Assembly (NCBI RefSeq): GCF_000332415.1
Contig: NZ_AOHC02000053.1
Span: forward strand, 1-64,000
Direction of reading: 5' to 3'
Origin: Leptospira weilii serovar Ranarum str. ICFT
Lineage (GTDB): Bacteria > Spirochaetota > Leptospiria > Leptospirales > Leptospiraceae
Length of the DNA stretch: 64,000 nucleotides
Shown here: piece by piece, positions 36,016 to 49,649 of the stretch
Position numbering within the stretch: position 1 is the first letter of the stretch
How the letters are laid out: every line of letters starts with the position of its first letter
Program-made: the position numbers and the translations under genes
Notes under the pieces: generated by a model
Databases searched by the model: none
Seen by the model: only the letters and a program-made list of their open reading frames with translations
What the model was told of the DNA's origin: nothing

Positions 36016-36618
36016 ATGAAGATCTCAGCTATAGAATCCGAAACAAAACGACAGAAGATCCTACAAACTGGGATTTATCTCATTCGACAAAATGGACCCG
36101 ATGGGATCGGAATCCAAGAAATCGCCGACGGGGCAAAAATTCCAAAAGGATCCTTTTACAACTACTTTGCTTCCAAGGATCAGTTTCTTCTCGAAGCTCT
36201 CGAAGACTATACTCAAAATGCGATCCGTTGGAACGAACAAACCCTGGAAAAAGGGGGGCGCGGTCTTTCTGCACTACTCTATCTCTACGAGCAAAAGGTG
36301 AAATTAGAAAAGGAATTTATCCAAGACGGACTTTCTTGTCTGATCAACGTGCTTTCTCAACATTCTTCTTCAAAAAAGAAGGAACTCAGAAACAAACTGA
36401 GTCTTTCTTTAAACGCGATCGCAAATGGGATTTTGAATTCTCTCCAACTCTCCCAAAACGAGGGGGAATCGAAACGGATTCTTTCGCACATTCAAACTTT
36501 AGAATCTTCTTGGAGAGGCGCGATGTTACTTGCAAGAGCAACCGGCGACGAATCCTACCTGGAAAATTTTTTATCTATGTATCGAAATTTTACGGCGGGT
36601 CTCAAAATAGAACTTTAG
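36016..36618 (+). CDS. TetR-family transcriptional regulator
   Basis: 200 residues. The N-terminal helix-turn-helix (about 12-58) shows GPDGIGIQEIADGAKIPKGSFYNYFASKDQFL, the TetR signature. The C-terminal part is an all-helical ligand-binding domain. The next gene, a thioesterase (10 bp downstream), is likely regulated with it, hinting at acyl-CoA or fatty-acid sensing (inference). Upstream, TTGCAT and a TTTAAT-like box 17 bases apart (about 35913-35941) are a plausible promoter. Confidence 0.87.
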   Translation: MKISAIESETKRQKILQTGIYLIRQNGPDGIGIQEIADGAKIPKGSFYNYFASKDQFLLEALEDYTQNAIRWNEQTLEKGGRGLSALLYLYEQKVKLEKEFIQDGLSCLINVLSQHSSSKKKELRNKLSLSLNAIANGILNSLQLSQNEGESKRILSHIQTLESSWRGAMLLARATGDESYLENFLSMYRNFTAGLKIEL

Positions 36619-36627
36619 GAAAATTGA

Positions 36628-37056
36628 ATGAAAACACAAGAGTTGACTGAAATCCAAAAAGGACATTCTACACAAATTGCGATTCGTTGGGACGAACTGG
36701 ATCCAAACAATCACGTAAACAATAAGAATTTTCAGGGTTATTTGGACGAGGCTCGAATGAGAGCGATGCGGGACTGGGGGTTTTCCATGGAAAAACTAAA
36801 GGCCCAAGATTTCGGACCTGTGATTCTTTCGATTTGTCTCGAATTCAAGCGCGAAATCAATTATCCGGAAACGATTACGATCGAATCGGATCTATTTCTG
36901 AAAACTCCTACTCGCGCCGTATTCGAACAAAGAATTATCTGCGGAAGCAATCAGACGCTTTCCTGTAATGCGAGCACTGACTGGGTGATTCTGAATCTGA
37001 ATTCAAAACGACCCGCAAAATTCCTAGAAGCGATCGGTTTTCATCAAACGGTTTGA
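36628..37056 (+). CDS. Acyl-CoA thioesterase (4HBT hot-dog family)
   Basis: 142 residues with the hot-dog motif RWDELDPNNHVNNKNFQGYLDEARMR, where the Asp in DELDP is the catalytic-type acid of 4-hydroxybenzoyl-CoA-thioesterase relatives. It probably hydrolyses an acyl-CoA or related thioester. Tightly linked (10 bp) to the TetR gene. Confidence 0.85.
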   Translation: MKTQELTEIQKGHSTQIAIRWDELDPNNHVNNKNFQGYLDEARMRAMRDWGFSMEKLKAQDFGPVILSICLEFKREINYPETITIESDLFLKTPTRAVFEQRIICGSNQTLSCNASTDWVILNLNSKRPAKFLEAIGFHQTV

Positions 37057-37290
37057 AGTTTTTTTCAAATCGTTTGGATCCGTTTGGGAGACAGGTTAAA
37101 CGTGAGTTCGGTATAAGAAAAATCTGGGCAAATCAAAACTCGAGTGCAACGACTCCCTGAACGCCGACCCATAGGAGATGTTCAAGGAGTTTCCCTGGAT
37201 CGTCGTTGCAGCTCGCGAATTTCATAGTTAAAATAGCTCGCGATCGCGTTAGTCGCAATATCCGAACATTCGTTCGCATTTTCGAACCTT

Positions 37291-38082
37291 TTATTTGGAA
37301 TTTTGCAGGAACGGAATCAATGAACTTATATTTTCCCAAACCGCTTGGGGACGAATATTCGAATTTTTTAATATTTCATCCCGATACTTCCCGGTTTTTA
37401 CGAGAACTCCCCGAATCCCGCAGGTTTGCGCTCCTCCCACGTCCGAATCAAGATCGTCCCCGACCATAATCGTGTTAGACGCTTCCGCAGAAATCATCGC
37501 CAAAGCGGCGTTAAAGAACGCGGGAGAAGGTTTGCCGATGATCTCGGCTTTGACGCCGGTGGAGTATTCGATCGCGGATACGAACGCTCCTATATCCAAC
37601 ATCAATCCTTCTTTTGTCTGCCAAAACTTACCTTTATGAAGAGCGATCAATCTCGCTCCGTTCTTCACCTTTTGAAAGATATCGTTTAAGATCGTATAAT
37701 TCCATTCCTTTCCGATATCCCCGATTAAAACCGCTTTCGGAGTTTCGAGCTCCGACTGAATTCCTTCCAAATCCTTTTTGACTTCTTCTCGAATGACCAT
37801 AAAAGTTTTCGGATTTCCGGTTTCTCGGATGTATTCGCGGGCGGCCCGAGGTGAGTTGAGAATTCTTTCTTCCTCCGCGGGAATTCCTAGATCGTTTAAA
37901 AATTCGGAAAGTCCCTTCCTCGATTTTGTAGTCGTATTCGTCAAAAACAGATGCGGTATATGATTCTTTTTTAAATAAGAAACAGTCTCACAGGCTCCGG
38001 GCAGTAAGGAGTTTCCGGTATATAATACCCCGTCCAAATCCAATAAAACGTTTTGGATCGGAGCTTGTGCAGGAACGGCCAT
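37291..38082 (-). CDS. HAD-family phosphatase (type IIA)
   Basis: 263 residues from the ATG at 38082 (an open TTG start at 38142 adds 20 residues). The HAD motifs are DLDGVLYTG (nucleophile Asp), FLTNTT, KPSPAFFNAAL (Lys of motif III) and MVGDDLDSDVGGA. The C2 cap and length fit NagD/LHPP/HDHD2-like phosphatases. Substrate unknown. It stands alone in a low-density region; 234 bp before it hold no gene. Confidence 0.85.
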   Translation of the reverse strand: MAVPAQAPIQNVLLDLDGVLYTGNSLLPGACETVSYLKKNHIPHLFLTNTTTKSRKGLSEFLNDLGIPAEEERILNSPRAAREYIRETGNPKTFMVIREEVKKDLEGIQSELETPKAVLIGDIGKEWNYTILNDIFQKVKNGARLIALHKGKFWQTKEGLMLDIGAFVSAIEYSTGVKAEIIGKPSPAFFNAALAMISAEASNTIMVGDDLDSDVGGAQTCGIRGVLVKTGKYRDEILKNSNIRPQAVWENISSLIPFLQNSK

Positions 38083-38445
38083 AAAATGTGATTGTAACGC
38101 ATCTTTTAAAATTTGCGATTCTCTATTTTGTGAGCCGTCCAAAACTTTCTCAGTTCGACAACTTTCCCTTTTACATGCAGGAAAGGAAACGGGATTCGTT
38201 TCAAAATTTATGGTATTTCTATTGTATAAGGATCCGTGAAAAGTATATAGTCTTAGTCGGAATCGATCCTTTAAAATTTTCGTTCCGAGATGAAAGGTTG
38301 ATTCCCACAGTTCTTCCGAATATAGAAATTTTAAAGAAGGTCGTTTCTTTTTAACGTGAGTTCCAATGCGAAAGCGATTGAAACGAGAAACGAATGCGCA
38401 GAGTTTTCAATGAATTACACTCCGAACTCAGTGAAACGGTCTACT

Positions 38446-38625
38446 GATCGCTCATTTAGCTACGCTGAGAAACAACATTATGTTTCGACCCATAGGGAGA
38501 AACATTGAGTTTCCCGCTTCGCGGCTTTTGTTTGTCTCCTCTCTATGGATCGCTCATCTCAGCTACGCTGAGAAACAACGCTTCCGCTTCGCGGCTTTTG
38601 TTTGTCTCGCTCTCTATGGATCGCT
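38446..38625. repeat. Imperfect tandem repeat in a 930-bp gene-free stretch
   Basis: Two repeat units of about 70-100 bp. GATCGCTCATTTAGCTACGCTGAGAAACAAC at 38446-38476 recurs as a close copy at 38548-38579. CCGCTTCGCGGCTTTTGTTTGTCTC at about 38514 recurs at about 38584, each followed by CTCTCTATGGATCGCTC. GCTTCGCGGC and TAGC-TACGCTGAG are short hairpin-forming parts. Otherwise the gap 38083-39013 shows no credible gene. Confidence 0.6.
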
Positions 38626-38999
38626 CGACATCCAAATTTTTTCCACGAATTACGTTTTTAAGAATAAAAGTCGCCAACTCGGCGTTAAACGCAGAACGGG
38701 GACATTTCCATCGATACACAATTCGAACTCGATAACAAACGCAGTTACTAAATGCAATTTTTCATTTCGCTTATCAGGGAAAAACGACAGTTGTATATCC
38801 GGAAGTTTCAAGTGATCCGATCGATTCCGGATTTATAAAAGAAGTTGGTAAGTATTCAATTACTTCAGTGTACTTTTGGGGACGATAAATACATTCGAGA
38901 AATTCTTTTCAAATTAGGAAAAATGTTTTCAAGTTAACCGTATTGTGGTAAGTATTGTTCTTAAGTTTGGCGAGTCTACACTCTTCAAACAGATTAAAT

Positions 39000-39529
<530 letters not shown>

Positions 39530-39551
39530 ACTTCTTTCGGAGACTTTTAAG

Positions 39552-40109
39552 ATGGTCCCGGATCTTAGATCGAGACTTACTTCGATTTTTACTTTTTGGC
39601 TAACCATGACTCTGTTTTCTTTCTGTTCTTCCGAACAGAAGAAAACGGAAGGCCCGGTTTCTCCCAATTTGAATCCCTTTCAACAAGGGAATTCTAAATT
39701 CAAGAACGGGGAATTTTTGGAAGCGATCGAGTTTTATTCCAGAGATCTGGACGTAAATCCGGACAATCCGACTTCTCTCAACAACAGAGGACTTGCCAAA
39801 AGCAAATCCGGCAACACAACGGGGGCGATTTCCGATTACGACCAGGCGATTGAAAAACGAGAAAACTATACGATCGCTTTCAACAACCGAGGTTGTGCAA
39901 AAATGAAAACCTCCGACTATCAGGGTGCGATCGAAGATTTTTCCTCGGCGATTCGACGGGACCCTACCTATGCGAATGCGTTGAATAACCGCGCTTTAAC
40001 AAACTGGGCGATGAAAGAACGGCAAAACGCTTGTGAGGATTGGAAAAAAGCGGAAAACCTGGGACACGTCGAAGCCGGAAAATCTTTCGCACAATTCTGC
40101 ACTGGATAA
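39552..40109 (+). CDS. TPR-repeat lipoprotein
   Basis: 185 residues with a spirochaetal lipobox ending LFSFC (Cys25). Residues 50-165 form about three tetratricopeptide repeats (NPDNPTSLNNRGLAKSKSGN, NYTIAFNNRGCAKMKTSDYQ, DPTYANALNNRALTNWAMKE). Such proteins are scaffolds in the periplasm or outer membrane. The partner is unknown. Confidence 0.83.
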   Translation: MVPDLRSRLTSIFTFWLTMTLFSFCSSEQKKTEGPVSPNLNPFQQGNSKFKNGEFLEAIEFYSRDLDVNPDNPTSLNNRGLAKSKSGNTTGAISDYDQAIEKRENYTIAFNNRGCAKMKTSDYQGAIEDFSSAIRRDPTYANALNNRALTNWAMKERQNACEDWKKAENLGHVEAGKSFAQFCTG

Positions 40110-40276
40110 GCTCCGGGAATCGCTTGCCGGGGAAAGAGGTATTAAAACACTAACCGAAGACTTCTTTTCCCGGATCTCTCATGCAAACAAAACTATTTAC
40201 AACCATTTTTAAAACGCCGATTTTCTTTTATCCTAAGAACCGAACCGAGGACGGAACACAAAAACATAAGAACGTT

Positions 40277-41542
40277 ATGCGAAATTCTTTCGCGGCTCTT
40301 GCGATTTTTTGCATACTCGTTTCTTCGGTTCTCACGGCTGCACCCGTGGACGATTTCCTCAATCCCGAAAAAAAGAAAAAAACAACGGCTCCTAAAAAAG
40401 ATACGGAACAAAAACGTTCGGAAACTCCGAAAGTTACCGAAGATTCTTCGCAAAAAACCGTTTCTAAAAAAAATTCCAAAAAGAAAAAATACGAGGACGC
40501 ACTTCCGACCGTAAAAGACGATACTCCGCCTACTCCGAGTTATACGATTCAGGAGTCGGTTTCCGGAGGTGGAGTTCCCGTTCTGTGTTATCACCATTTA
40601 GCCGCAGAAGGCGGACCGATGGGCGGTTACAATCTACATCCGAAACTTTTGGAAGAACAGTTTCGATTTTTGAAAGCCGCCGGTTACAAAACCGTTCGTT
40701 TGGATCAATTTTACGCTTATATCAACGGCCAAAAACCTTCGGACTTTCCGGACAAACCGATCCTTTTGACCTTTGACGACGGCTCCAAAACACATGCGGA
40801 AGTTTTGGTTCCTCTTTTGAAGAAATACGGTTTTACCGCCGCCGTCTTTATCTACCCTTCGATCATCTCTTCGGGTAAGAAGTATTACATGACCTGGGAT
40901 CAGTTAAAAGGCGCTTTGGATAGCGGCGTTTTGGATTTAGGTTCTCATACCCTGTATCATCCGAAACTTCCTACGATGAGCCGCGCGTTCATCCGAAAAC
41001 AACTTTTGGAATCCAAACAGATCTTAGAAACAAAAACCGGTAGAAAGGTAATCGATCTCGCGTATCCTTTCGGCCTTTTCGATCCGAGAGTCATCGAAGA
41101 AGCCAAATCGATCGGTTACAGAATGGCGTTTACGGTCAATCCGGGAAAAAATCTTCCGGGAACTCCCGTTTACAACGTTCATAGATCCTTGGTTCCTTGG
41201 GGTCAGTCTCAGTCTGCGTTTAACTCCATTTTGACGATGGCTCCTCCTTCTAAAATTTCCATTTCCATTCAAGACGGAGCCTGGGTAAAACCCGGTCAGG
41301 AATTTAAGATCCATCTCGAAGGGGTTCAACCCGAATCGGTAACGATTACGATCAAAAGTAAGAACGTGATCTCGGAAAATTTATCTCCGGATTATACCGT
41401 GAAAATTCCGGACTTTTCCAGAAAATCGACCTTCCTTCCTTTGATGGTACAAGCCAAAACAAAAGACGGAAAACAAATCCAATATCAGTATCTTTTTATC
41501 AATCAAAAAGAATTTAAGAAACATCCGGACGGTAGTTTCTAA
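40277..41542 (+). CDS. Polysaccharide deacetylase (NodB-type) exported protein
   Basis: 421 residues from an ATG at 40277 that starts a signal peptide (MRNSFAALAIFCILVSSVLT). The frame is open from 40181, which would put 32 charged or polar residues before the signal sequence. A Lys/Glu/Thr-rich linker (about 30-80) precedes the NodB domain (about 110-300): ILLTFDDGSKTHAE with the metal-ligand Asp pair, LGSHTLYHPKL with His ligands and DLAYPFGLFD. It removes acetyl groups from a glycan such as peptidoglycan or surface polysaccharide. A beta-sandwich C-terminal domain follows. Confidence 0.85.
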   Translation: MRNSFAALAIFCILVSSVLTAAPVDDFLNPEKKKKTTAPKKDTEQKRSETPKVTEDSSQKTVSKKNSKKKKYEDALPTVKDDTPPTPSYTIQESVSGGGVPVLCYHHLAAEGGPMGGYNLHPKLLEEQFRFLKAAGYKTVRLDQFYAYINGQKPSDFPDKPILLTFDDGSKTHAEVLVPLLKKYGFTAAVFIYPSIISSGKKYYMTWDQLKGALDSGVLDLGSHTLYHPKLPTMSRAFIRKQLLESKQILETKTGRKVIDLAYPFGLFDPRVIEEAKSIGYRMAFTVNPGKNLPGTPVYNVHRSLVPWGQSQSAFNSILTMAPPSKISISIQDGAWVKPGQEFKIHLEGVQPESVTITIKSKNVISENLSPDYTVKIPDFSRKSTFLPLMVQAKTKDGKQIQYQYLFINQKEFKKHPDGSF

Positions 41543-41586
41543 ATTCCGACTTGAGTTTATATAATGATTTCTGAAAGTATCTGAGT

Positions 41587-42333
41587 ATGAGTTTCAGAGA
41601 TCATTTTTCCTCCCACTCCTCTTCTTACTCCGAATTCAGACCGGGTTATCCGAAAGAACTTTTTTTATATCTCAAAAGCCTGGTTCCAAACGGAAAAGTA
41701 GTTTGGGATTGCGGAACCGGAACGGGCCAGGCCGCGGTTGCCCTCGGAGAAGTTTTTGAAAAAGTCATCGCGACTGATCCCAGCGCCAATCAAATCGCAA
41801 ACGCGGAACCACGTCAAAACGTGGAATACAGAGTCTGCAAAGCCGAAAATTCTACATTAGAAAATCATGAAGTAGATTTGATCGCGGCGGCGCAGGCGTT
41901 TCACTGGTTCGACTTTGAACCTTTTTACAAAGAGGCGGTTCGGGTCGGTAAAAAAAACGGAATTCTTGCGATCTGGGGTTACGGTCTACACGGAATCAGT
42001 CCGGAAATCGACAAAACCGTGGGAAAACTCTACGGCGAAATCGTAGGTTCGTATTGGCCGCCGGAAAGAAAATACGTGGAAGATAAATACGAAACGATCC
42101 CCTTCCCTTTCGAAGAAATTTTTCCTCCGCCTTTCGGCATGAAAGAAGAATGGACCGTGGATCAAGTATTGGGTTATCTCAGGACTTGGTCCAGCGTACA
42201 AAAATACATTCAAAAAAATGAATCCGATCCAGTGTTGCAAGTCGAACCCGATATCAGAAAGTTTTGGGGAGCCGCAGCGACGAGGTCGGTGGAATGGCCT
42301 TTGTTCTTTAAAATCGGGAGACTTCCGGGTTGA
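41587..42333 (+). CDS. Class I SAM-dependent methyltransferase
   Basis: 248 residues with VVWDCGTGTGQAAVALGE (SAM-binding loop), VIATDPSANQIANA and AAQAFHWFDFE. The family resembles UbiE-like or Tam-like methyltransferases. The substrate is not predictable. The chromate-transporter gene begins at its stop codon (4-bp TTGA overlap), so the two are coupled. Confidence 0.83.
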   Translation: MSFRDHFSSHSSSYSEFRPGYPKELFLYLKSLVPNGKVVWDCGTGTGQAAVALGEVFEKVIATDPSANQIANAEPRQNVEYRVCKAENSTLENHEVDLIAAAQAFHWFDFEPFYKEAVRVGKKNGILAIWGYGLHGISPEIDKTVGKLYGEIVGSYWPPERKYVEDKYETIPFPFEEIFPPPFGMKEEWTVDQVLGYLRTWSSVQKYIQKNESDPVLQVEPDIRKFWGAAATRSVEWPLFFKIGRLPG

Positions 42334-43771
42334 TTCCTTCTTTTGGAGAATCCCTTCTTTTTTGGTTCGGACTTGGTTGGTTGAGTTTTGGCGGACCCGC
42401 CGGACAAATCAGTCTGATGCACAAAACTCTAGTGGAGGAAAAAAAATGGATCTCCGAAGATAAATTCTCTCACGCTCTCAACTATTGTATGCTTCTTCCC
42501 GGTCCGGAAGCGCAGCAACTCGCGACCTATCTCGGATGGATTTTACACGGAACCAAGGGAGGAATTTTCGCCGGTCTTTTGTTTATCCTTCCTTCCGTTC
42601 TGATTTTTATCGGAATTAGCACATTCTACTTTTCTTATGGTTCGCTTCCGTTCGTAATTTCGTTTTTAAACGGGGTCAAACCGGCGATCCTTGCGATCAT
42701 CCTCGTCGCCTTCGGCAATTTGGTTCAAAAGAACCTAAAGTCGAACGGACATATTCTTTGTTTTATTTTAACCGCGATCGGAATCTTATTCTTTTCGATT
42801 GGCTATCCGACTCTTCTTTTGTTTTCAATGTTTTTCGGCGCAGTCTCCTTTTATGCGAGTAAAAAGAATTCTTTAGTGATCGACTTGCCGTTTTGGAAAC
42901 GGAAAGGTTTGATTCTTTCTAAGGGAAACGATTCTCTTTTTAAACAAACACACAATGACACAGAAGAAAATCTTTTCTCTTTGGAACGATCTTTAAAAAA
43001 GTCCGACGTTTCCACTTTTTCTTTGGAGCAAATCGACCTTCAGACGACTTTGGATACCCGAAGAGAAACGAATTCAGAAATTCTAAAGAACATCAGCAGA
43101 ATCGGAAGTATCGGCCTGGTTCTTTGGGCTTTGCCGATTTTTGGAATCTTATTCTTTTTGAAATCTGAATTTTTATTTTGGAAGGAGATGATTTTGTTTT
43201 TTACCAAGACCGCCTTTCTCACGTTTGGCGGGGCGTATGCGATTCTTCCCACGGTCGCCGACTTTGCAACAAGACAAGCCGGTTGGATCAGCGCCAACGA
43301 AATGATAGACGGTCTCGCGTTCGGCGAAAGCACACCCGGACCTCTGGTGATGATTTTGACGTTTATCGGATTTCTCGCGGGCGCGCATAAATTCGGTGGA
43401 ATTGGTTCGGGCATTTTCGGTTTGTTACTAACGGCATATTATACGTTTCTTCCCTCCTTTATCTTCATTTTAGGAGGAGCAAGTCTTGTGGAAAAAACCA
43501 AAGAATCTCCATTCTTACGAGTTACTTTCAACTATGTAACGGCTTGTGTCTGCGGAGTGATTTTGTATCTGGGAATTTTCTTTGCGAAGTCGATCGTATT
43601 GGAATCCGCAAGCGACTGGGGACTTTGGATTCAAAATCCCCTCGCCCGGACAAAATGGTTTTCTTTGTCCTGGACCTTGCTCAGTGTTTTGTTTTTAAAA
43701 CTCAAAAAAGAATATTCCATTTTTTGGATATTCTTCAGCGGAGTTTTTTTTCTCGGAATCGATTTACTGTT

Positions 43772-43781
<10 letters not shown>
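42330..43781 (+). CDS. chrA: Chromate transporter ChrA, two-domain type
   Basis: 483 residues in two homologous membrane halves. The first half starts GWLSFGGPAGQISLMH and the second, after a polar middle section at about 185-255, contains FLTFGGAYAILPTVADFA and GESTPGPLVMILTFIGFLAG. These are the signatures of CHR proteins, which move chromate or sulfate. Start codon TTG, overlapping the upstream stop. In low-chromate species the real substrate may be another oxyanion. Confidence 0.85.
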
Positions 43782-46675
<2,894 letters not shown>

Positions 46676-46895
46676 TTTTGATTCTTCCGGTCGGATTTGA
46701 TTTGTAACCACTGGCGCGTCCTTGTTATCGTACGTTCTCGGTATTCTAAAAAACCTCAAACTGGCGAGTTACGAAATGGATCTTTGAGTATAATGAATTT
46801 TCAGAGAGAGGTAAATTCGATTTTTTAAAAAGGAATGAATCCAGATTCAAAAATTTTCTCGACTGAATGAAAGGTTTTCATAAAATTCTCCCGCT

Positions 46896-48833
46896 ATGAA
46901 AACCGCCAACATCCCCAAAATCCAATCCAGAACCTTATACAACGTCATGAAAGCTTCCGCAGAAACCTTTGCAGATTCGACGGCGCAATACTACAAACCG
47001 GACGGTAAAAAATATCAGGCGAACAGTTTCAAAAATCTTTATGAAACCGTACAACAAATCGGTTGTGGACTGATCTCTTTAGGATTGGAACCCGGAACTC
47101 CGATCGGTTTGATCGCCGACTCGGGCGCGCGTTGGCTCTGGTGTAGTATGGGAATCACGAACATCGGTTGTGTGGACGTTCCGAGAGGAACGGATTCCAC
47201 TGCGGACGATCTTCGTTACATACTCAATCACGCGGAATGTTCGATCGCGTTTTTAGAAAACGAAGTCGCTTTAAAAAAAGTATCCGGCCGAAAGTCCGAA
47301 TTTCCTCATCTCAAAAAAATAATTTTATTCGATCAAAAAGGTTCTCTTTCCGACACGGAACCTTTCGAAATCATTTTGTTAAACGACTTAATCCAAAAAG
47401 GAAAAACCTGGATTCAGGACAAGGGAAAGGACGAATTTCACAAAAGAGGTTCCTCGATCCGGGAAGACGATCTTGCTACGATCGTTTATACTTCCGGAAC
47501 CACGGGAAAACCCAAAGGTGTTATGCTGACTCACAAAAACATCGTGTTTAACGTGGACAGCGCTCTACAGGGAGAAGATCTGAACGTATATCCCACCGAT
47601 AGAAGTATGGCGTATCTTCCTCCTTGGCATATCGCGGAAAGATTGGTCGAAACGGTTTGTATCCGCGCGGGAGGCGCGGAAGCGTTCACTTCCATCTCCA
47701 CTTTGAGTCAGGATCTTTCGGATATTAAACCGACATTACTTCTTTCGGTTCCCCGAGTTTGGGAAAGTCTCTACAACAAAATTCACGATAAGGCGAGAAA
47801 TGCATCACCCGTTCAACAGGTTCTATTCGGGGCGTTTAAGGAAATCGCGATCACATATTATAAACATATTTCCAGATTGCAAGATTTGGAATATTCTTTA
47901 ACGGAACGATCCACGTTCGCTTCCTTGTGGCAAAAATTGATTTCACTTTGGATCGTGATCCTTCTCTGGATTCCGAATCAGATCGCACAACTCGCTTTCA
48001 AAAAGATCAAACAAGGATTAGGCGGAGAATTGAGATTTGCACTTTCAGGAGCCGGAGCTTTGCCTCAGTACATAGATACGTTTTTCAACGCGATCGGGAT
48101 TCCGATCTTGGAAGGTTACGGGATGACCGAGTTATCCGGCATTTCGACGAGACGCATTCTGGGAGAAATCACGGTCGGAACTTTAGGACGTTGTATTCCC
48201 GGAGTTCGGATCAAACTGATGGACGAAAAAGGTAATGAAATCACAAAACCGGGTATCAAAGGAATCGCTTGGCATAAGGGCGATCACGTGATGAAGGGTT
48301 ATTACAAGGAGCCGGAAAAGACGAAGGAAATTTTGAGTTCGGACGGGTGGTTGAACTCGGGAGATCTTTTGGCTTGGACGACGTCGGGAGAATTGAAATA
48401 TTCCGGAAGGGCCAAGGATACGATCGTTCTTTTAGGCGGGGAGAATTTAGAGCCCGAACCGATCGAGTTTGCGCTCGTTCGAAGCCGATTCATTCATCAA
48501 GCGATGGTGGTCGGACACGATCAGAAAACACTCGGAGCCTTGATCGTTCCGGACGAAGAAGTCTTGGAAAAATATCTGAAGGAACTTAAATCCAAAATGT
48601 TAAGCGAAGTGCAAAATCTAAACGGTGATCCGGATGTTCTCGCGCTTTTTAAGAACGAAATCAAAAGTCTGGTTTCGAGCGAAAACGGTTTTAAGAATTT
48701 CGAAAAGGTTTCGAGTTTTAGAATTCTCGAAAAAAAATTCGAACCCGGAGACGAACTCACTCAAACGATGAAAATCAGACGAAACGTAGTTGCGGATAAG
48801 TATAAAAAAGAGATCGACGAAATGTATCGGTAA
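46896..48833 (+). CDS. Long-chain fatty acid--CoA ligase (AMP-binding)
   Basis: Activates fatty acids to acyl-CoA through an acyl-adenylate. 645 residues with the P-loop YTSGTTGKPKGVML, GYGMTELSG and the hinge region GWLNSGDLLAWTTSGELKYSGRAKDTIVL. A long insertion (about 300-385) and membrane-like segment IVILLWIPNQIAQL suggest membrane association, like FadD15-type enzymes. DoxX-like and small genes follow on the same strand, 24 bp downstream. Confidence 0.92.
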   Translation: MKTANIPKIQSRTLYNVMKASAETFADSTAQYYKPDGKKYQANSFKNLYETVQQIGCGLISLGLEPGTPIGLIADSGARWLWCSMGITNIGCVDVPRGTDSTADDLRYILNHAECSIAFLENEVALKKVSGRKSEFPHLKKIILFDQKGSLSDTEPFEIILLNDLIQKGKTWIQDKGKDEFHKRGSSIREDDLATIVYTSGTTGKPKGVMLTHKNIVFNVDSALQGEDLNVYPTDRSMAYLPPWHIAERLVETVCIRAGGAEAFTSISTLSQDLSDIKPTLLLSVPRVWESLYNKIHDKARNASPVQQVLFGAFKEIAITYYKHISRLQDLEYSLTERSTFASLWQKLISLWIVILLWIPNQIAQLAFKKIKQGLGGELRFALSGAGALPQYIDTFFNAIGIPILEGYGMTELSGISTRRILGEITVGTLGRCIPGVRIKLMDEKGNEITKPGIKGIAWHKGDHVMKGYYKEPEKTKEILSSDGWLNSGDLLAWTTSGELKYSGRAKDTIVLLGGENLEPEPIEFALVRSRFIHQAMVVGHDQKTLGALIVPDEEVLEKYLKELKSKMLSEVQNLNGDPDVLALFKNEIKSLVSSENGFKNFEKVSSFRILEKKFEPGDELTQTMKIRRNVVADKYKKEIDEMYR

Positions 48834-48857
48834 GTATTAGGAGAAGTTTCTTGTTTT

Positions 48858-49265
48858 ATGCCCAACTTTTCCAAAAAGGAATTTTTTCTATATTGTCTTC
48901 GCGGGGTTGTAGCCTTCATATTCCTGCAAACTCTTTTTTATAAGTTTACCGGAGCTCCCGAGTCGGTTGCGATTTTTTCCAAACTCGGGATGGAACCTTG
49001 GGGAAGAATCGGAACCGGAATTTTGGAACTCCTCACCTCGATCCTTTTGTTTGTTCCGGGTTGGAATTGGTTCGGTTCCTTACTCGGACTCGGACTCATG
49101 TCGGGCGCCGTTCTGGCCCATTTATTCGTAATCGGAATCGAGCAGGAAAACGACGGTGGATTGTTATTCTTTATGGCTCTGGGAAACGCGTTGATTTGCA
49201 TCGTACTTCTTTGGTTGGAAAGGAAAACACTAACGGCCGTTCTGCGGAAACGAATTCAAAAATAA
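48858..49265 (+). CDS. DoxX-like membrane protein
   Basis: 135 residues with four membrane helices and the DoxX pattern FIFLQTLFYKFTGAPESVAIFSKLG and GILELLTSILLFVPG. DoxX proteins are small membrane proteins sometimes linked to redox chemistry or quinones. Second gene after the fatty acid ligase. Function is not fixed. Confidence 0.75.
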   Translation: MPNFSKKEFFLYCLRGVVAFIFLQTLFYKFTGAPESVAIFSKLGMEPWGRIGTGILELLTSILLFVPGWNWFGSLLGLGLMSGAVLAHLFVIGIEQENDGGLLFFMALGNALICIVLLWLERKTLTAVLRKRIQK

Positions 49266-49317
49266 GCTTTCCTATAATTGTAAACCGGTTAAACTTCTCT
49301 AAAAGAAGGAGGGTTTT

Positions 49318-49557
49318 ATGGGAGCAGAACAGGCAAAAATTCACGCGTTGAATAAGATCGTTTCCATCATCGACGAAAAAGCTTCCATTTACAAAAACGA
49401 AAGAAAGTCCATGCCTTCCGCACGCGCAATCGCCGAGAAAAAGTTGATTCTCGATCTGATCGACGACGGAATGAAACTCGCCAAAACGATTCAACCGAAA
49501 CCGACGGACCTGATTCAGGATTTGGAAAAACTCAACAAACAGTTTATGAATTTGTAA
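49318..49557 (+). CDS. Small helical hypothetical protein
   Basis: 79 residues, mostly charged and helical (about 5-40, 45-78). An AAGGAGG ribosome binding site lies 7 nt before the ATG, so it is very probably translated. No signal peptide, membrane segment or family recognised. Stands between DoxX and the convergent FAD gene. Confidence 0.7.
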   Translation: MGAEQAKIHALNKIVSIIDEKASIYKNERKSMPSARAIAEKKLILDLIDDGMKLAKTIQPKPTDLIQDLEKLNKQFMNL

Positions 49558-49649
49558 TGTTTTGAAAAATGGAATCTGAAAATTATTTTAAAGAGTATAA
49601 TTCCTGTCGGAACCGAAGCGCGTAGTTCTAACCGGATCGAAAAAAAATC

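Noticed and set aside
38480..38815. Two overlapping frames in the tandem repeat stretch
   Set aside because: They are produced by the repeats; no ribosome site, and the composition is unlike Leptospira proteins.
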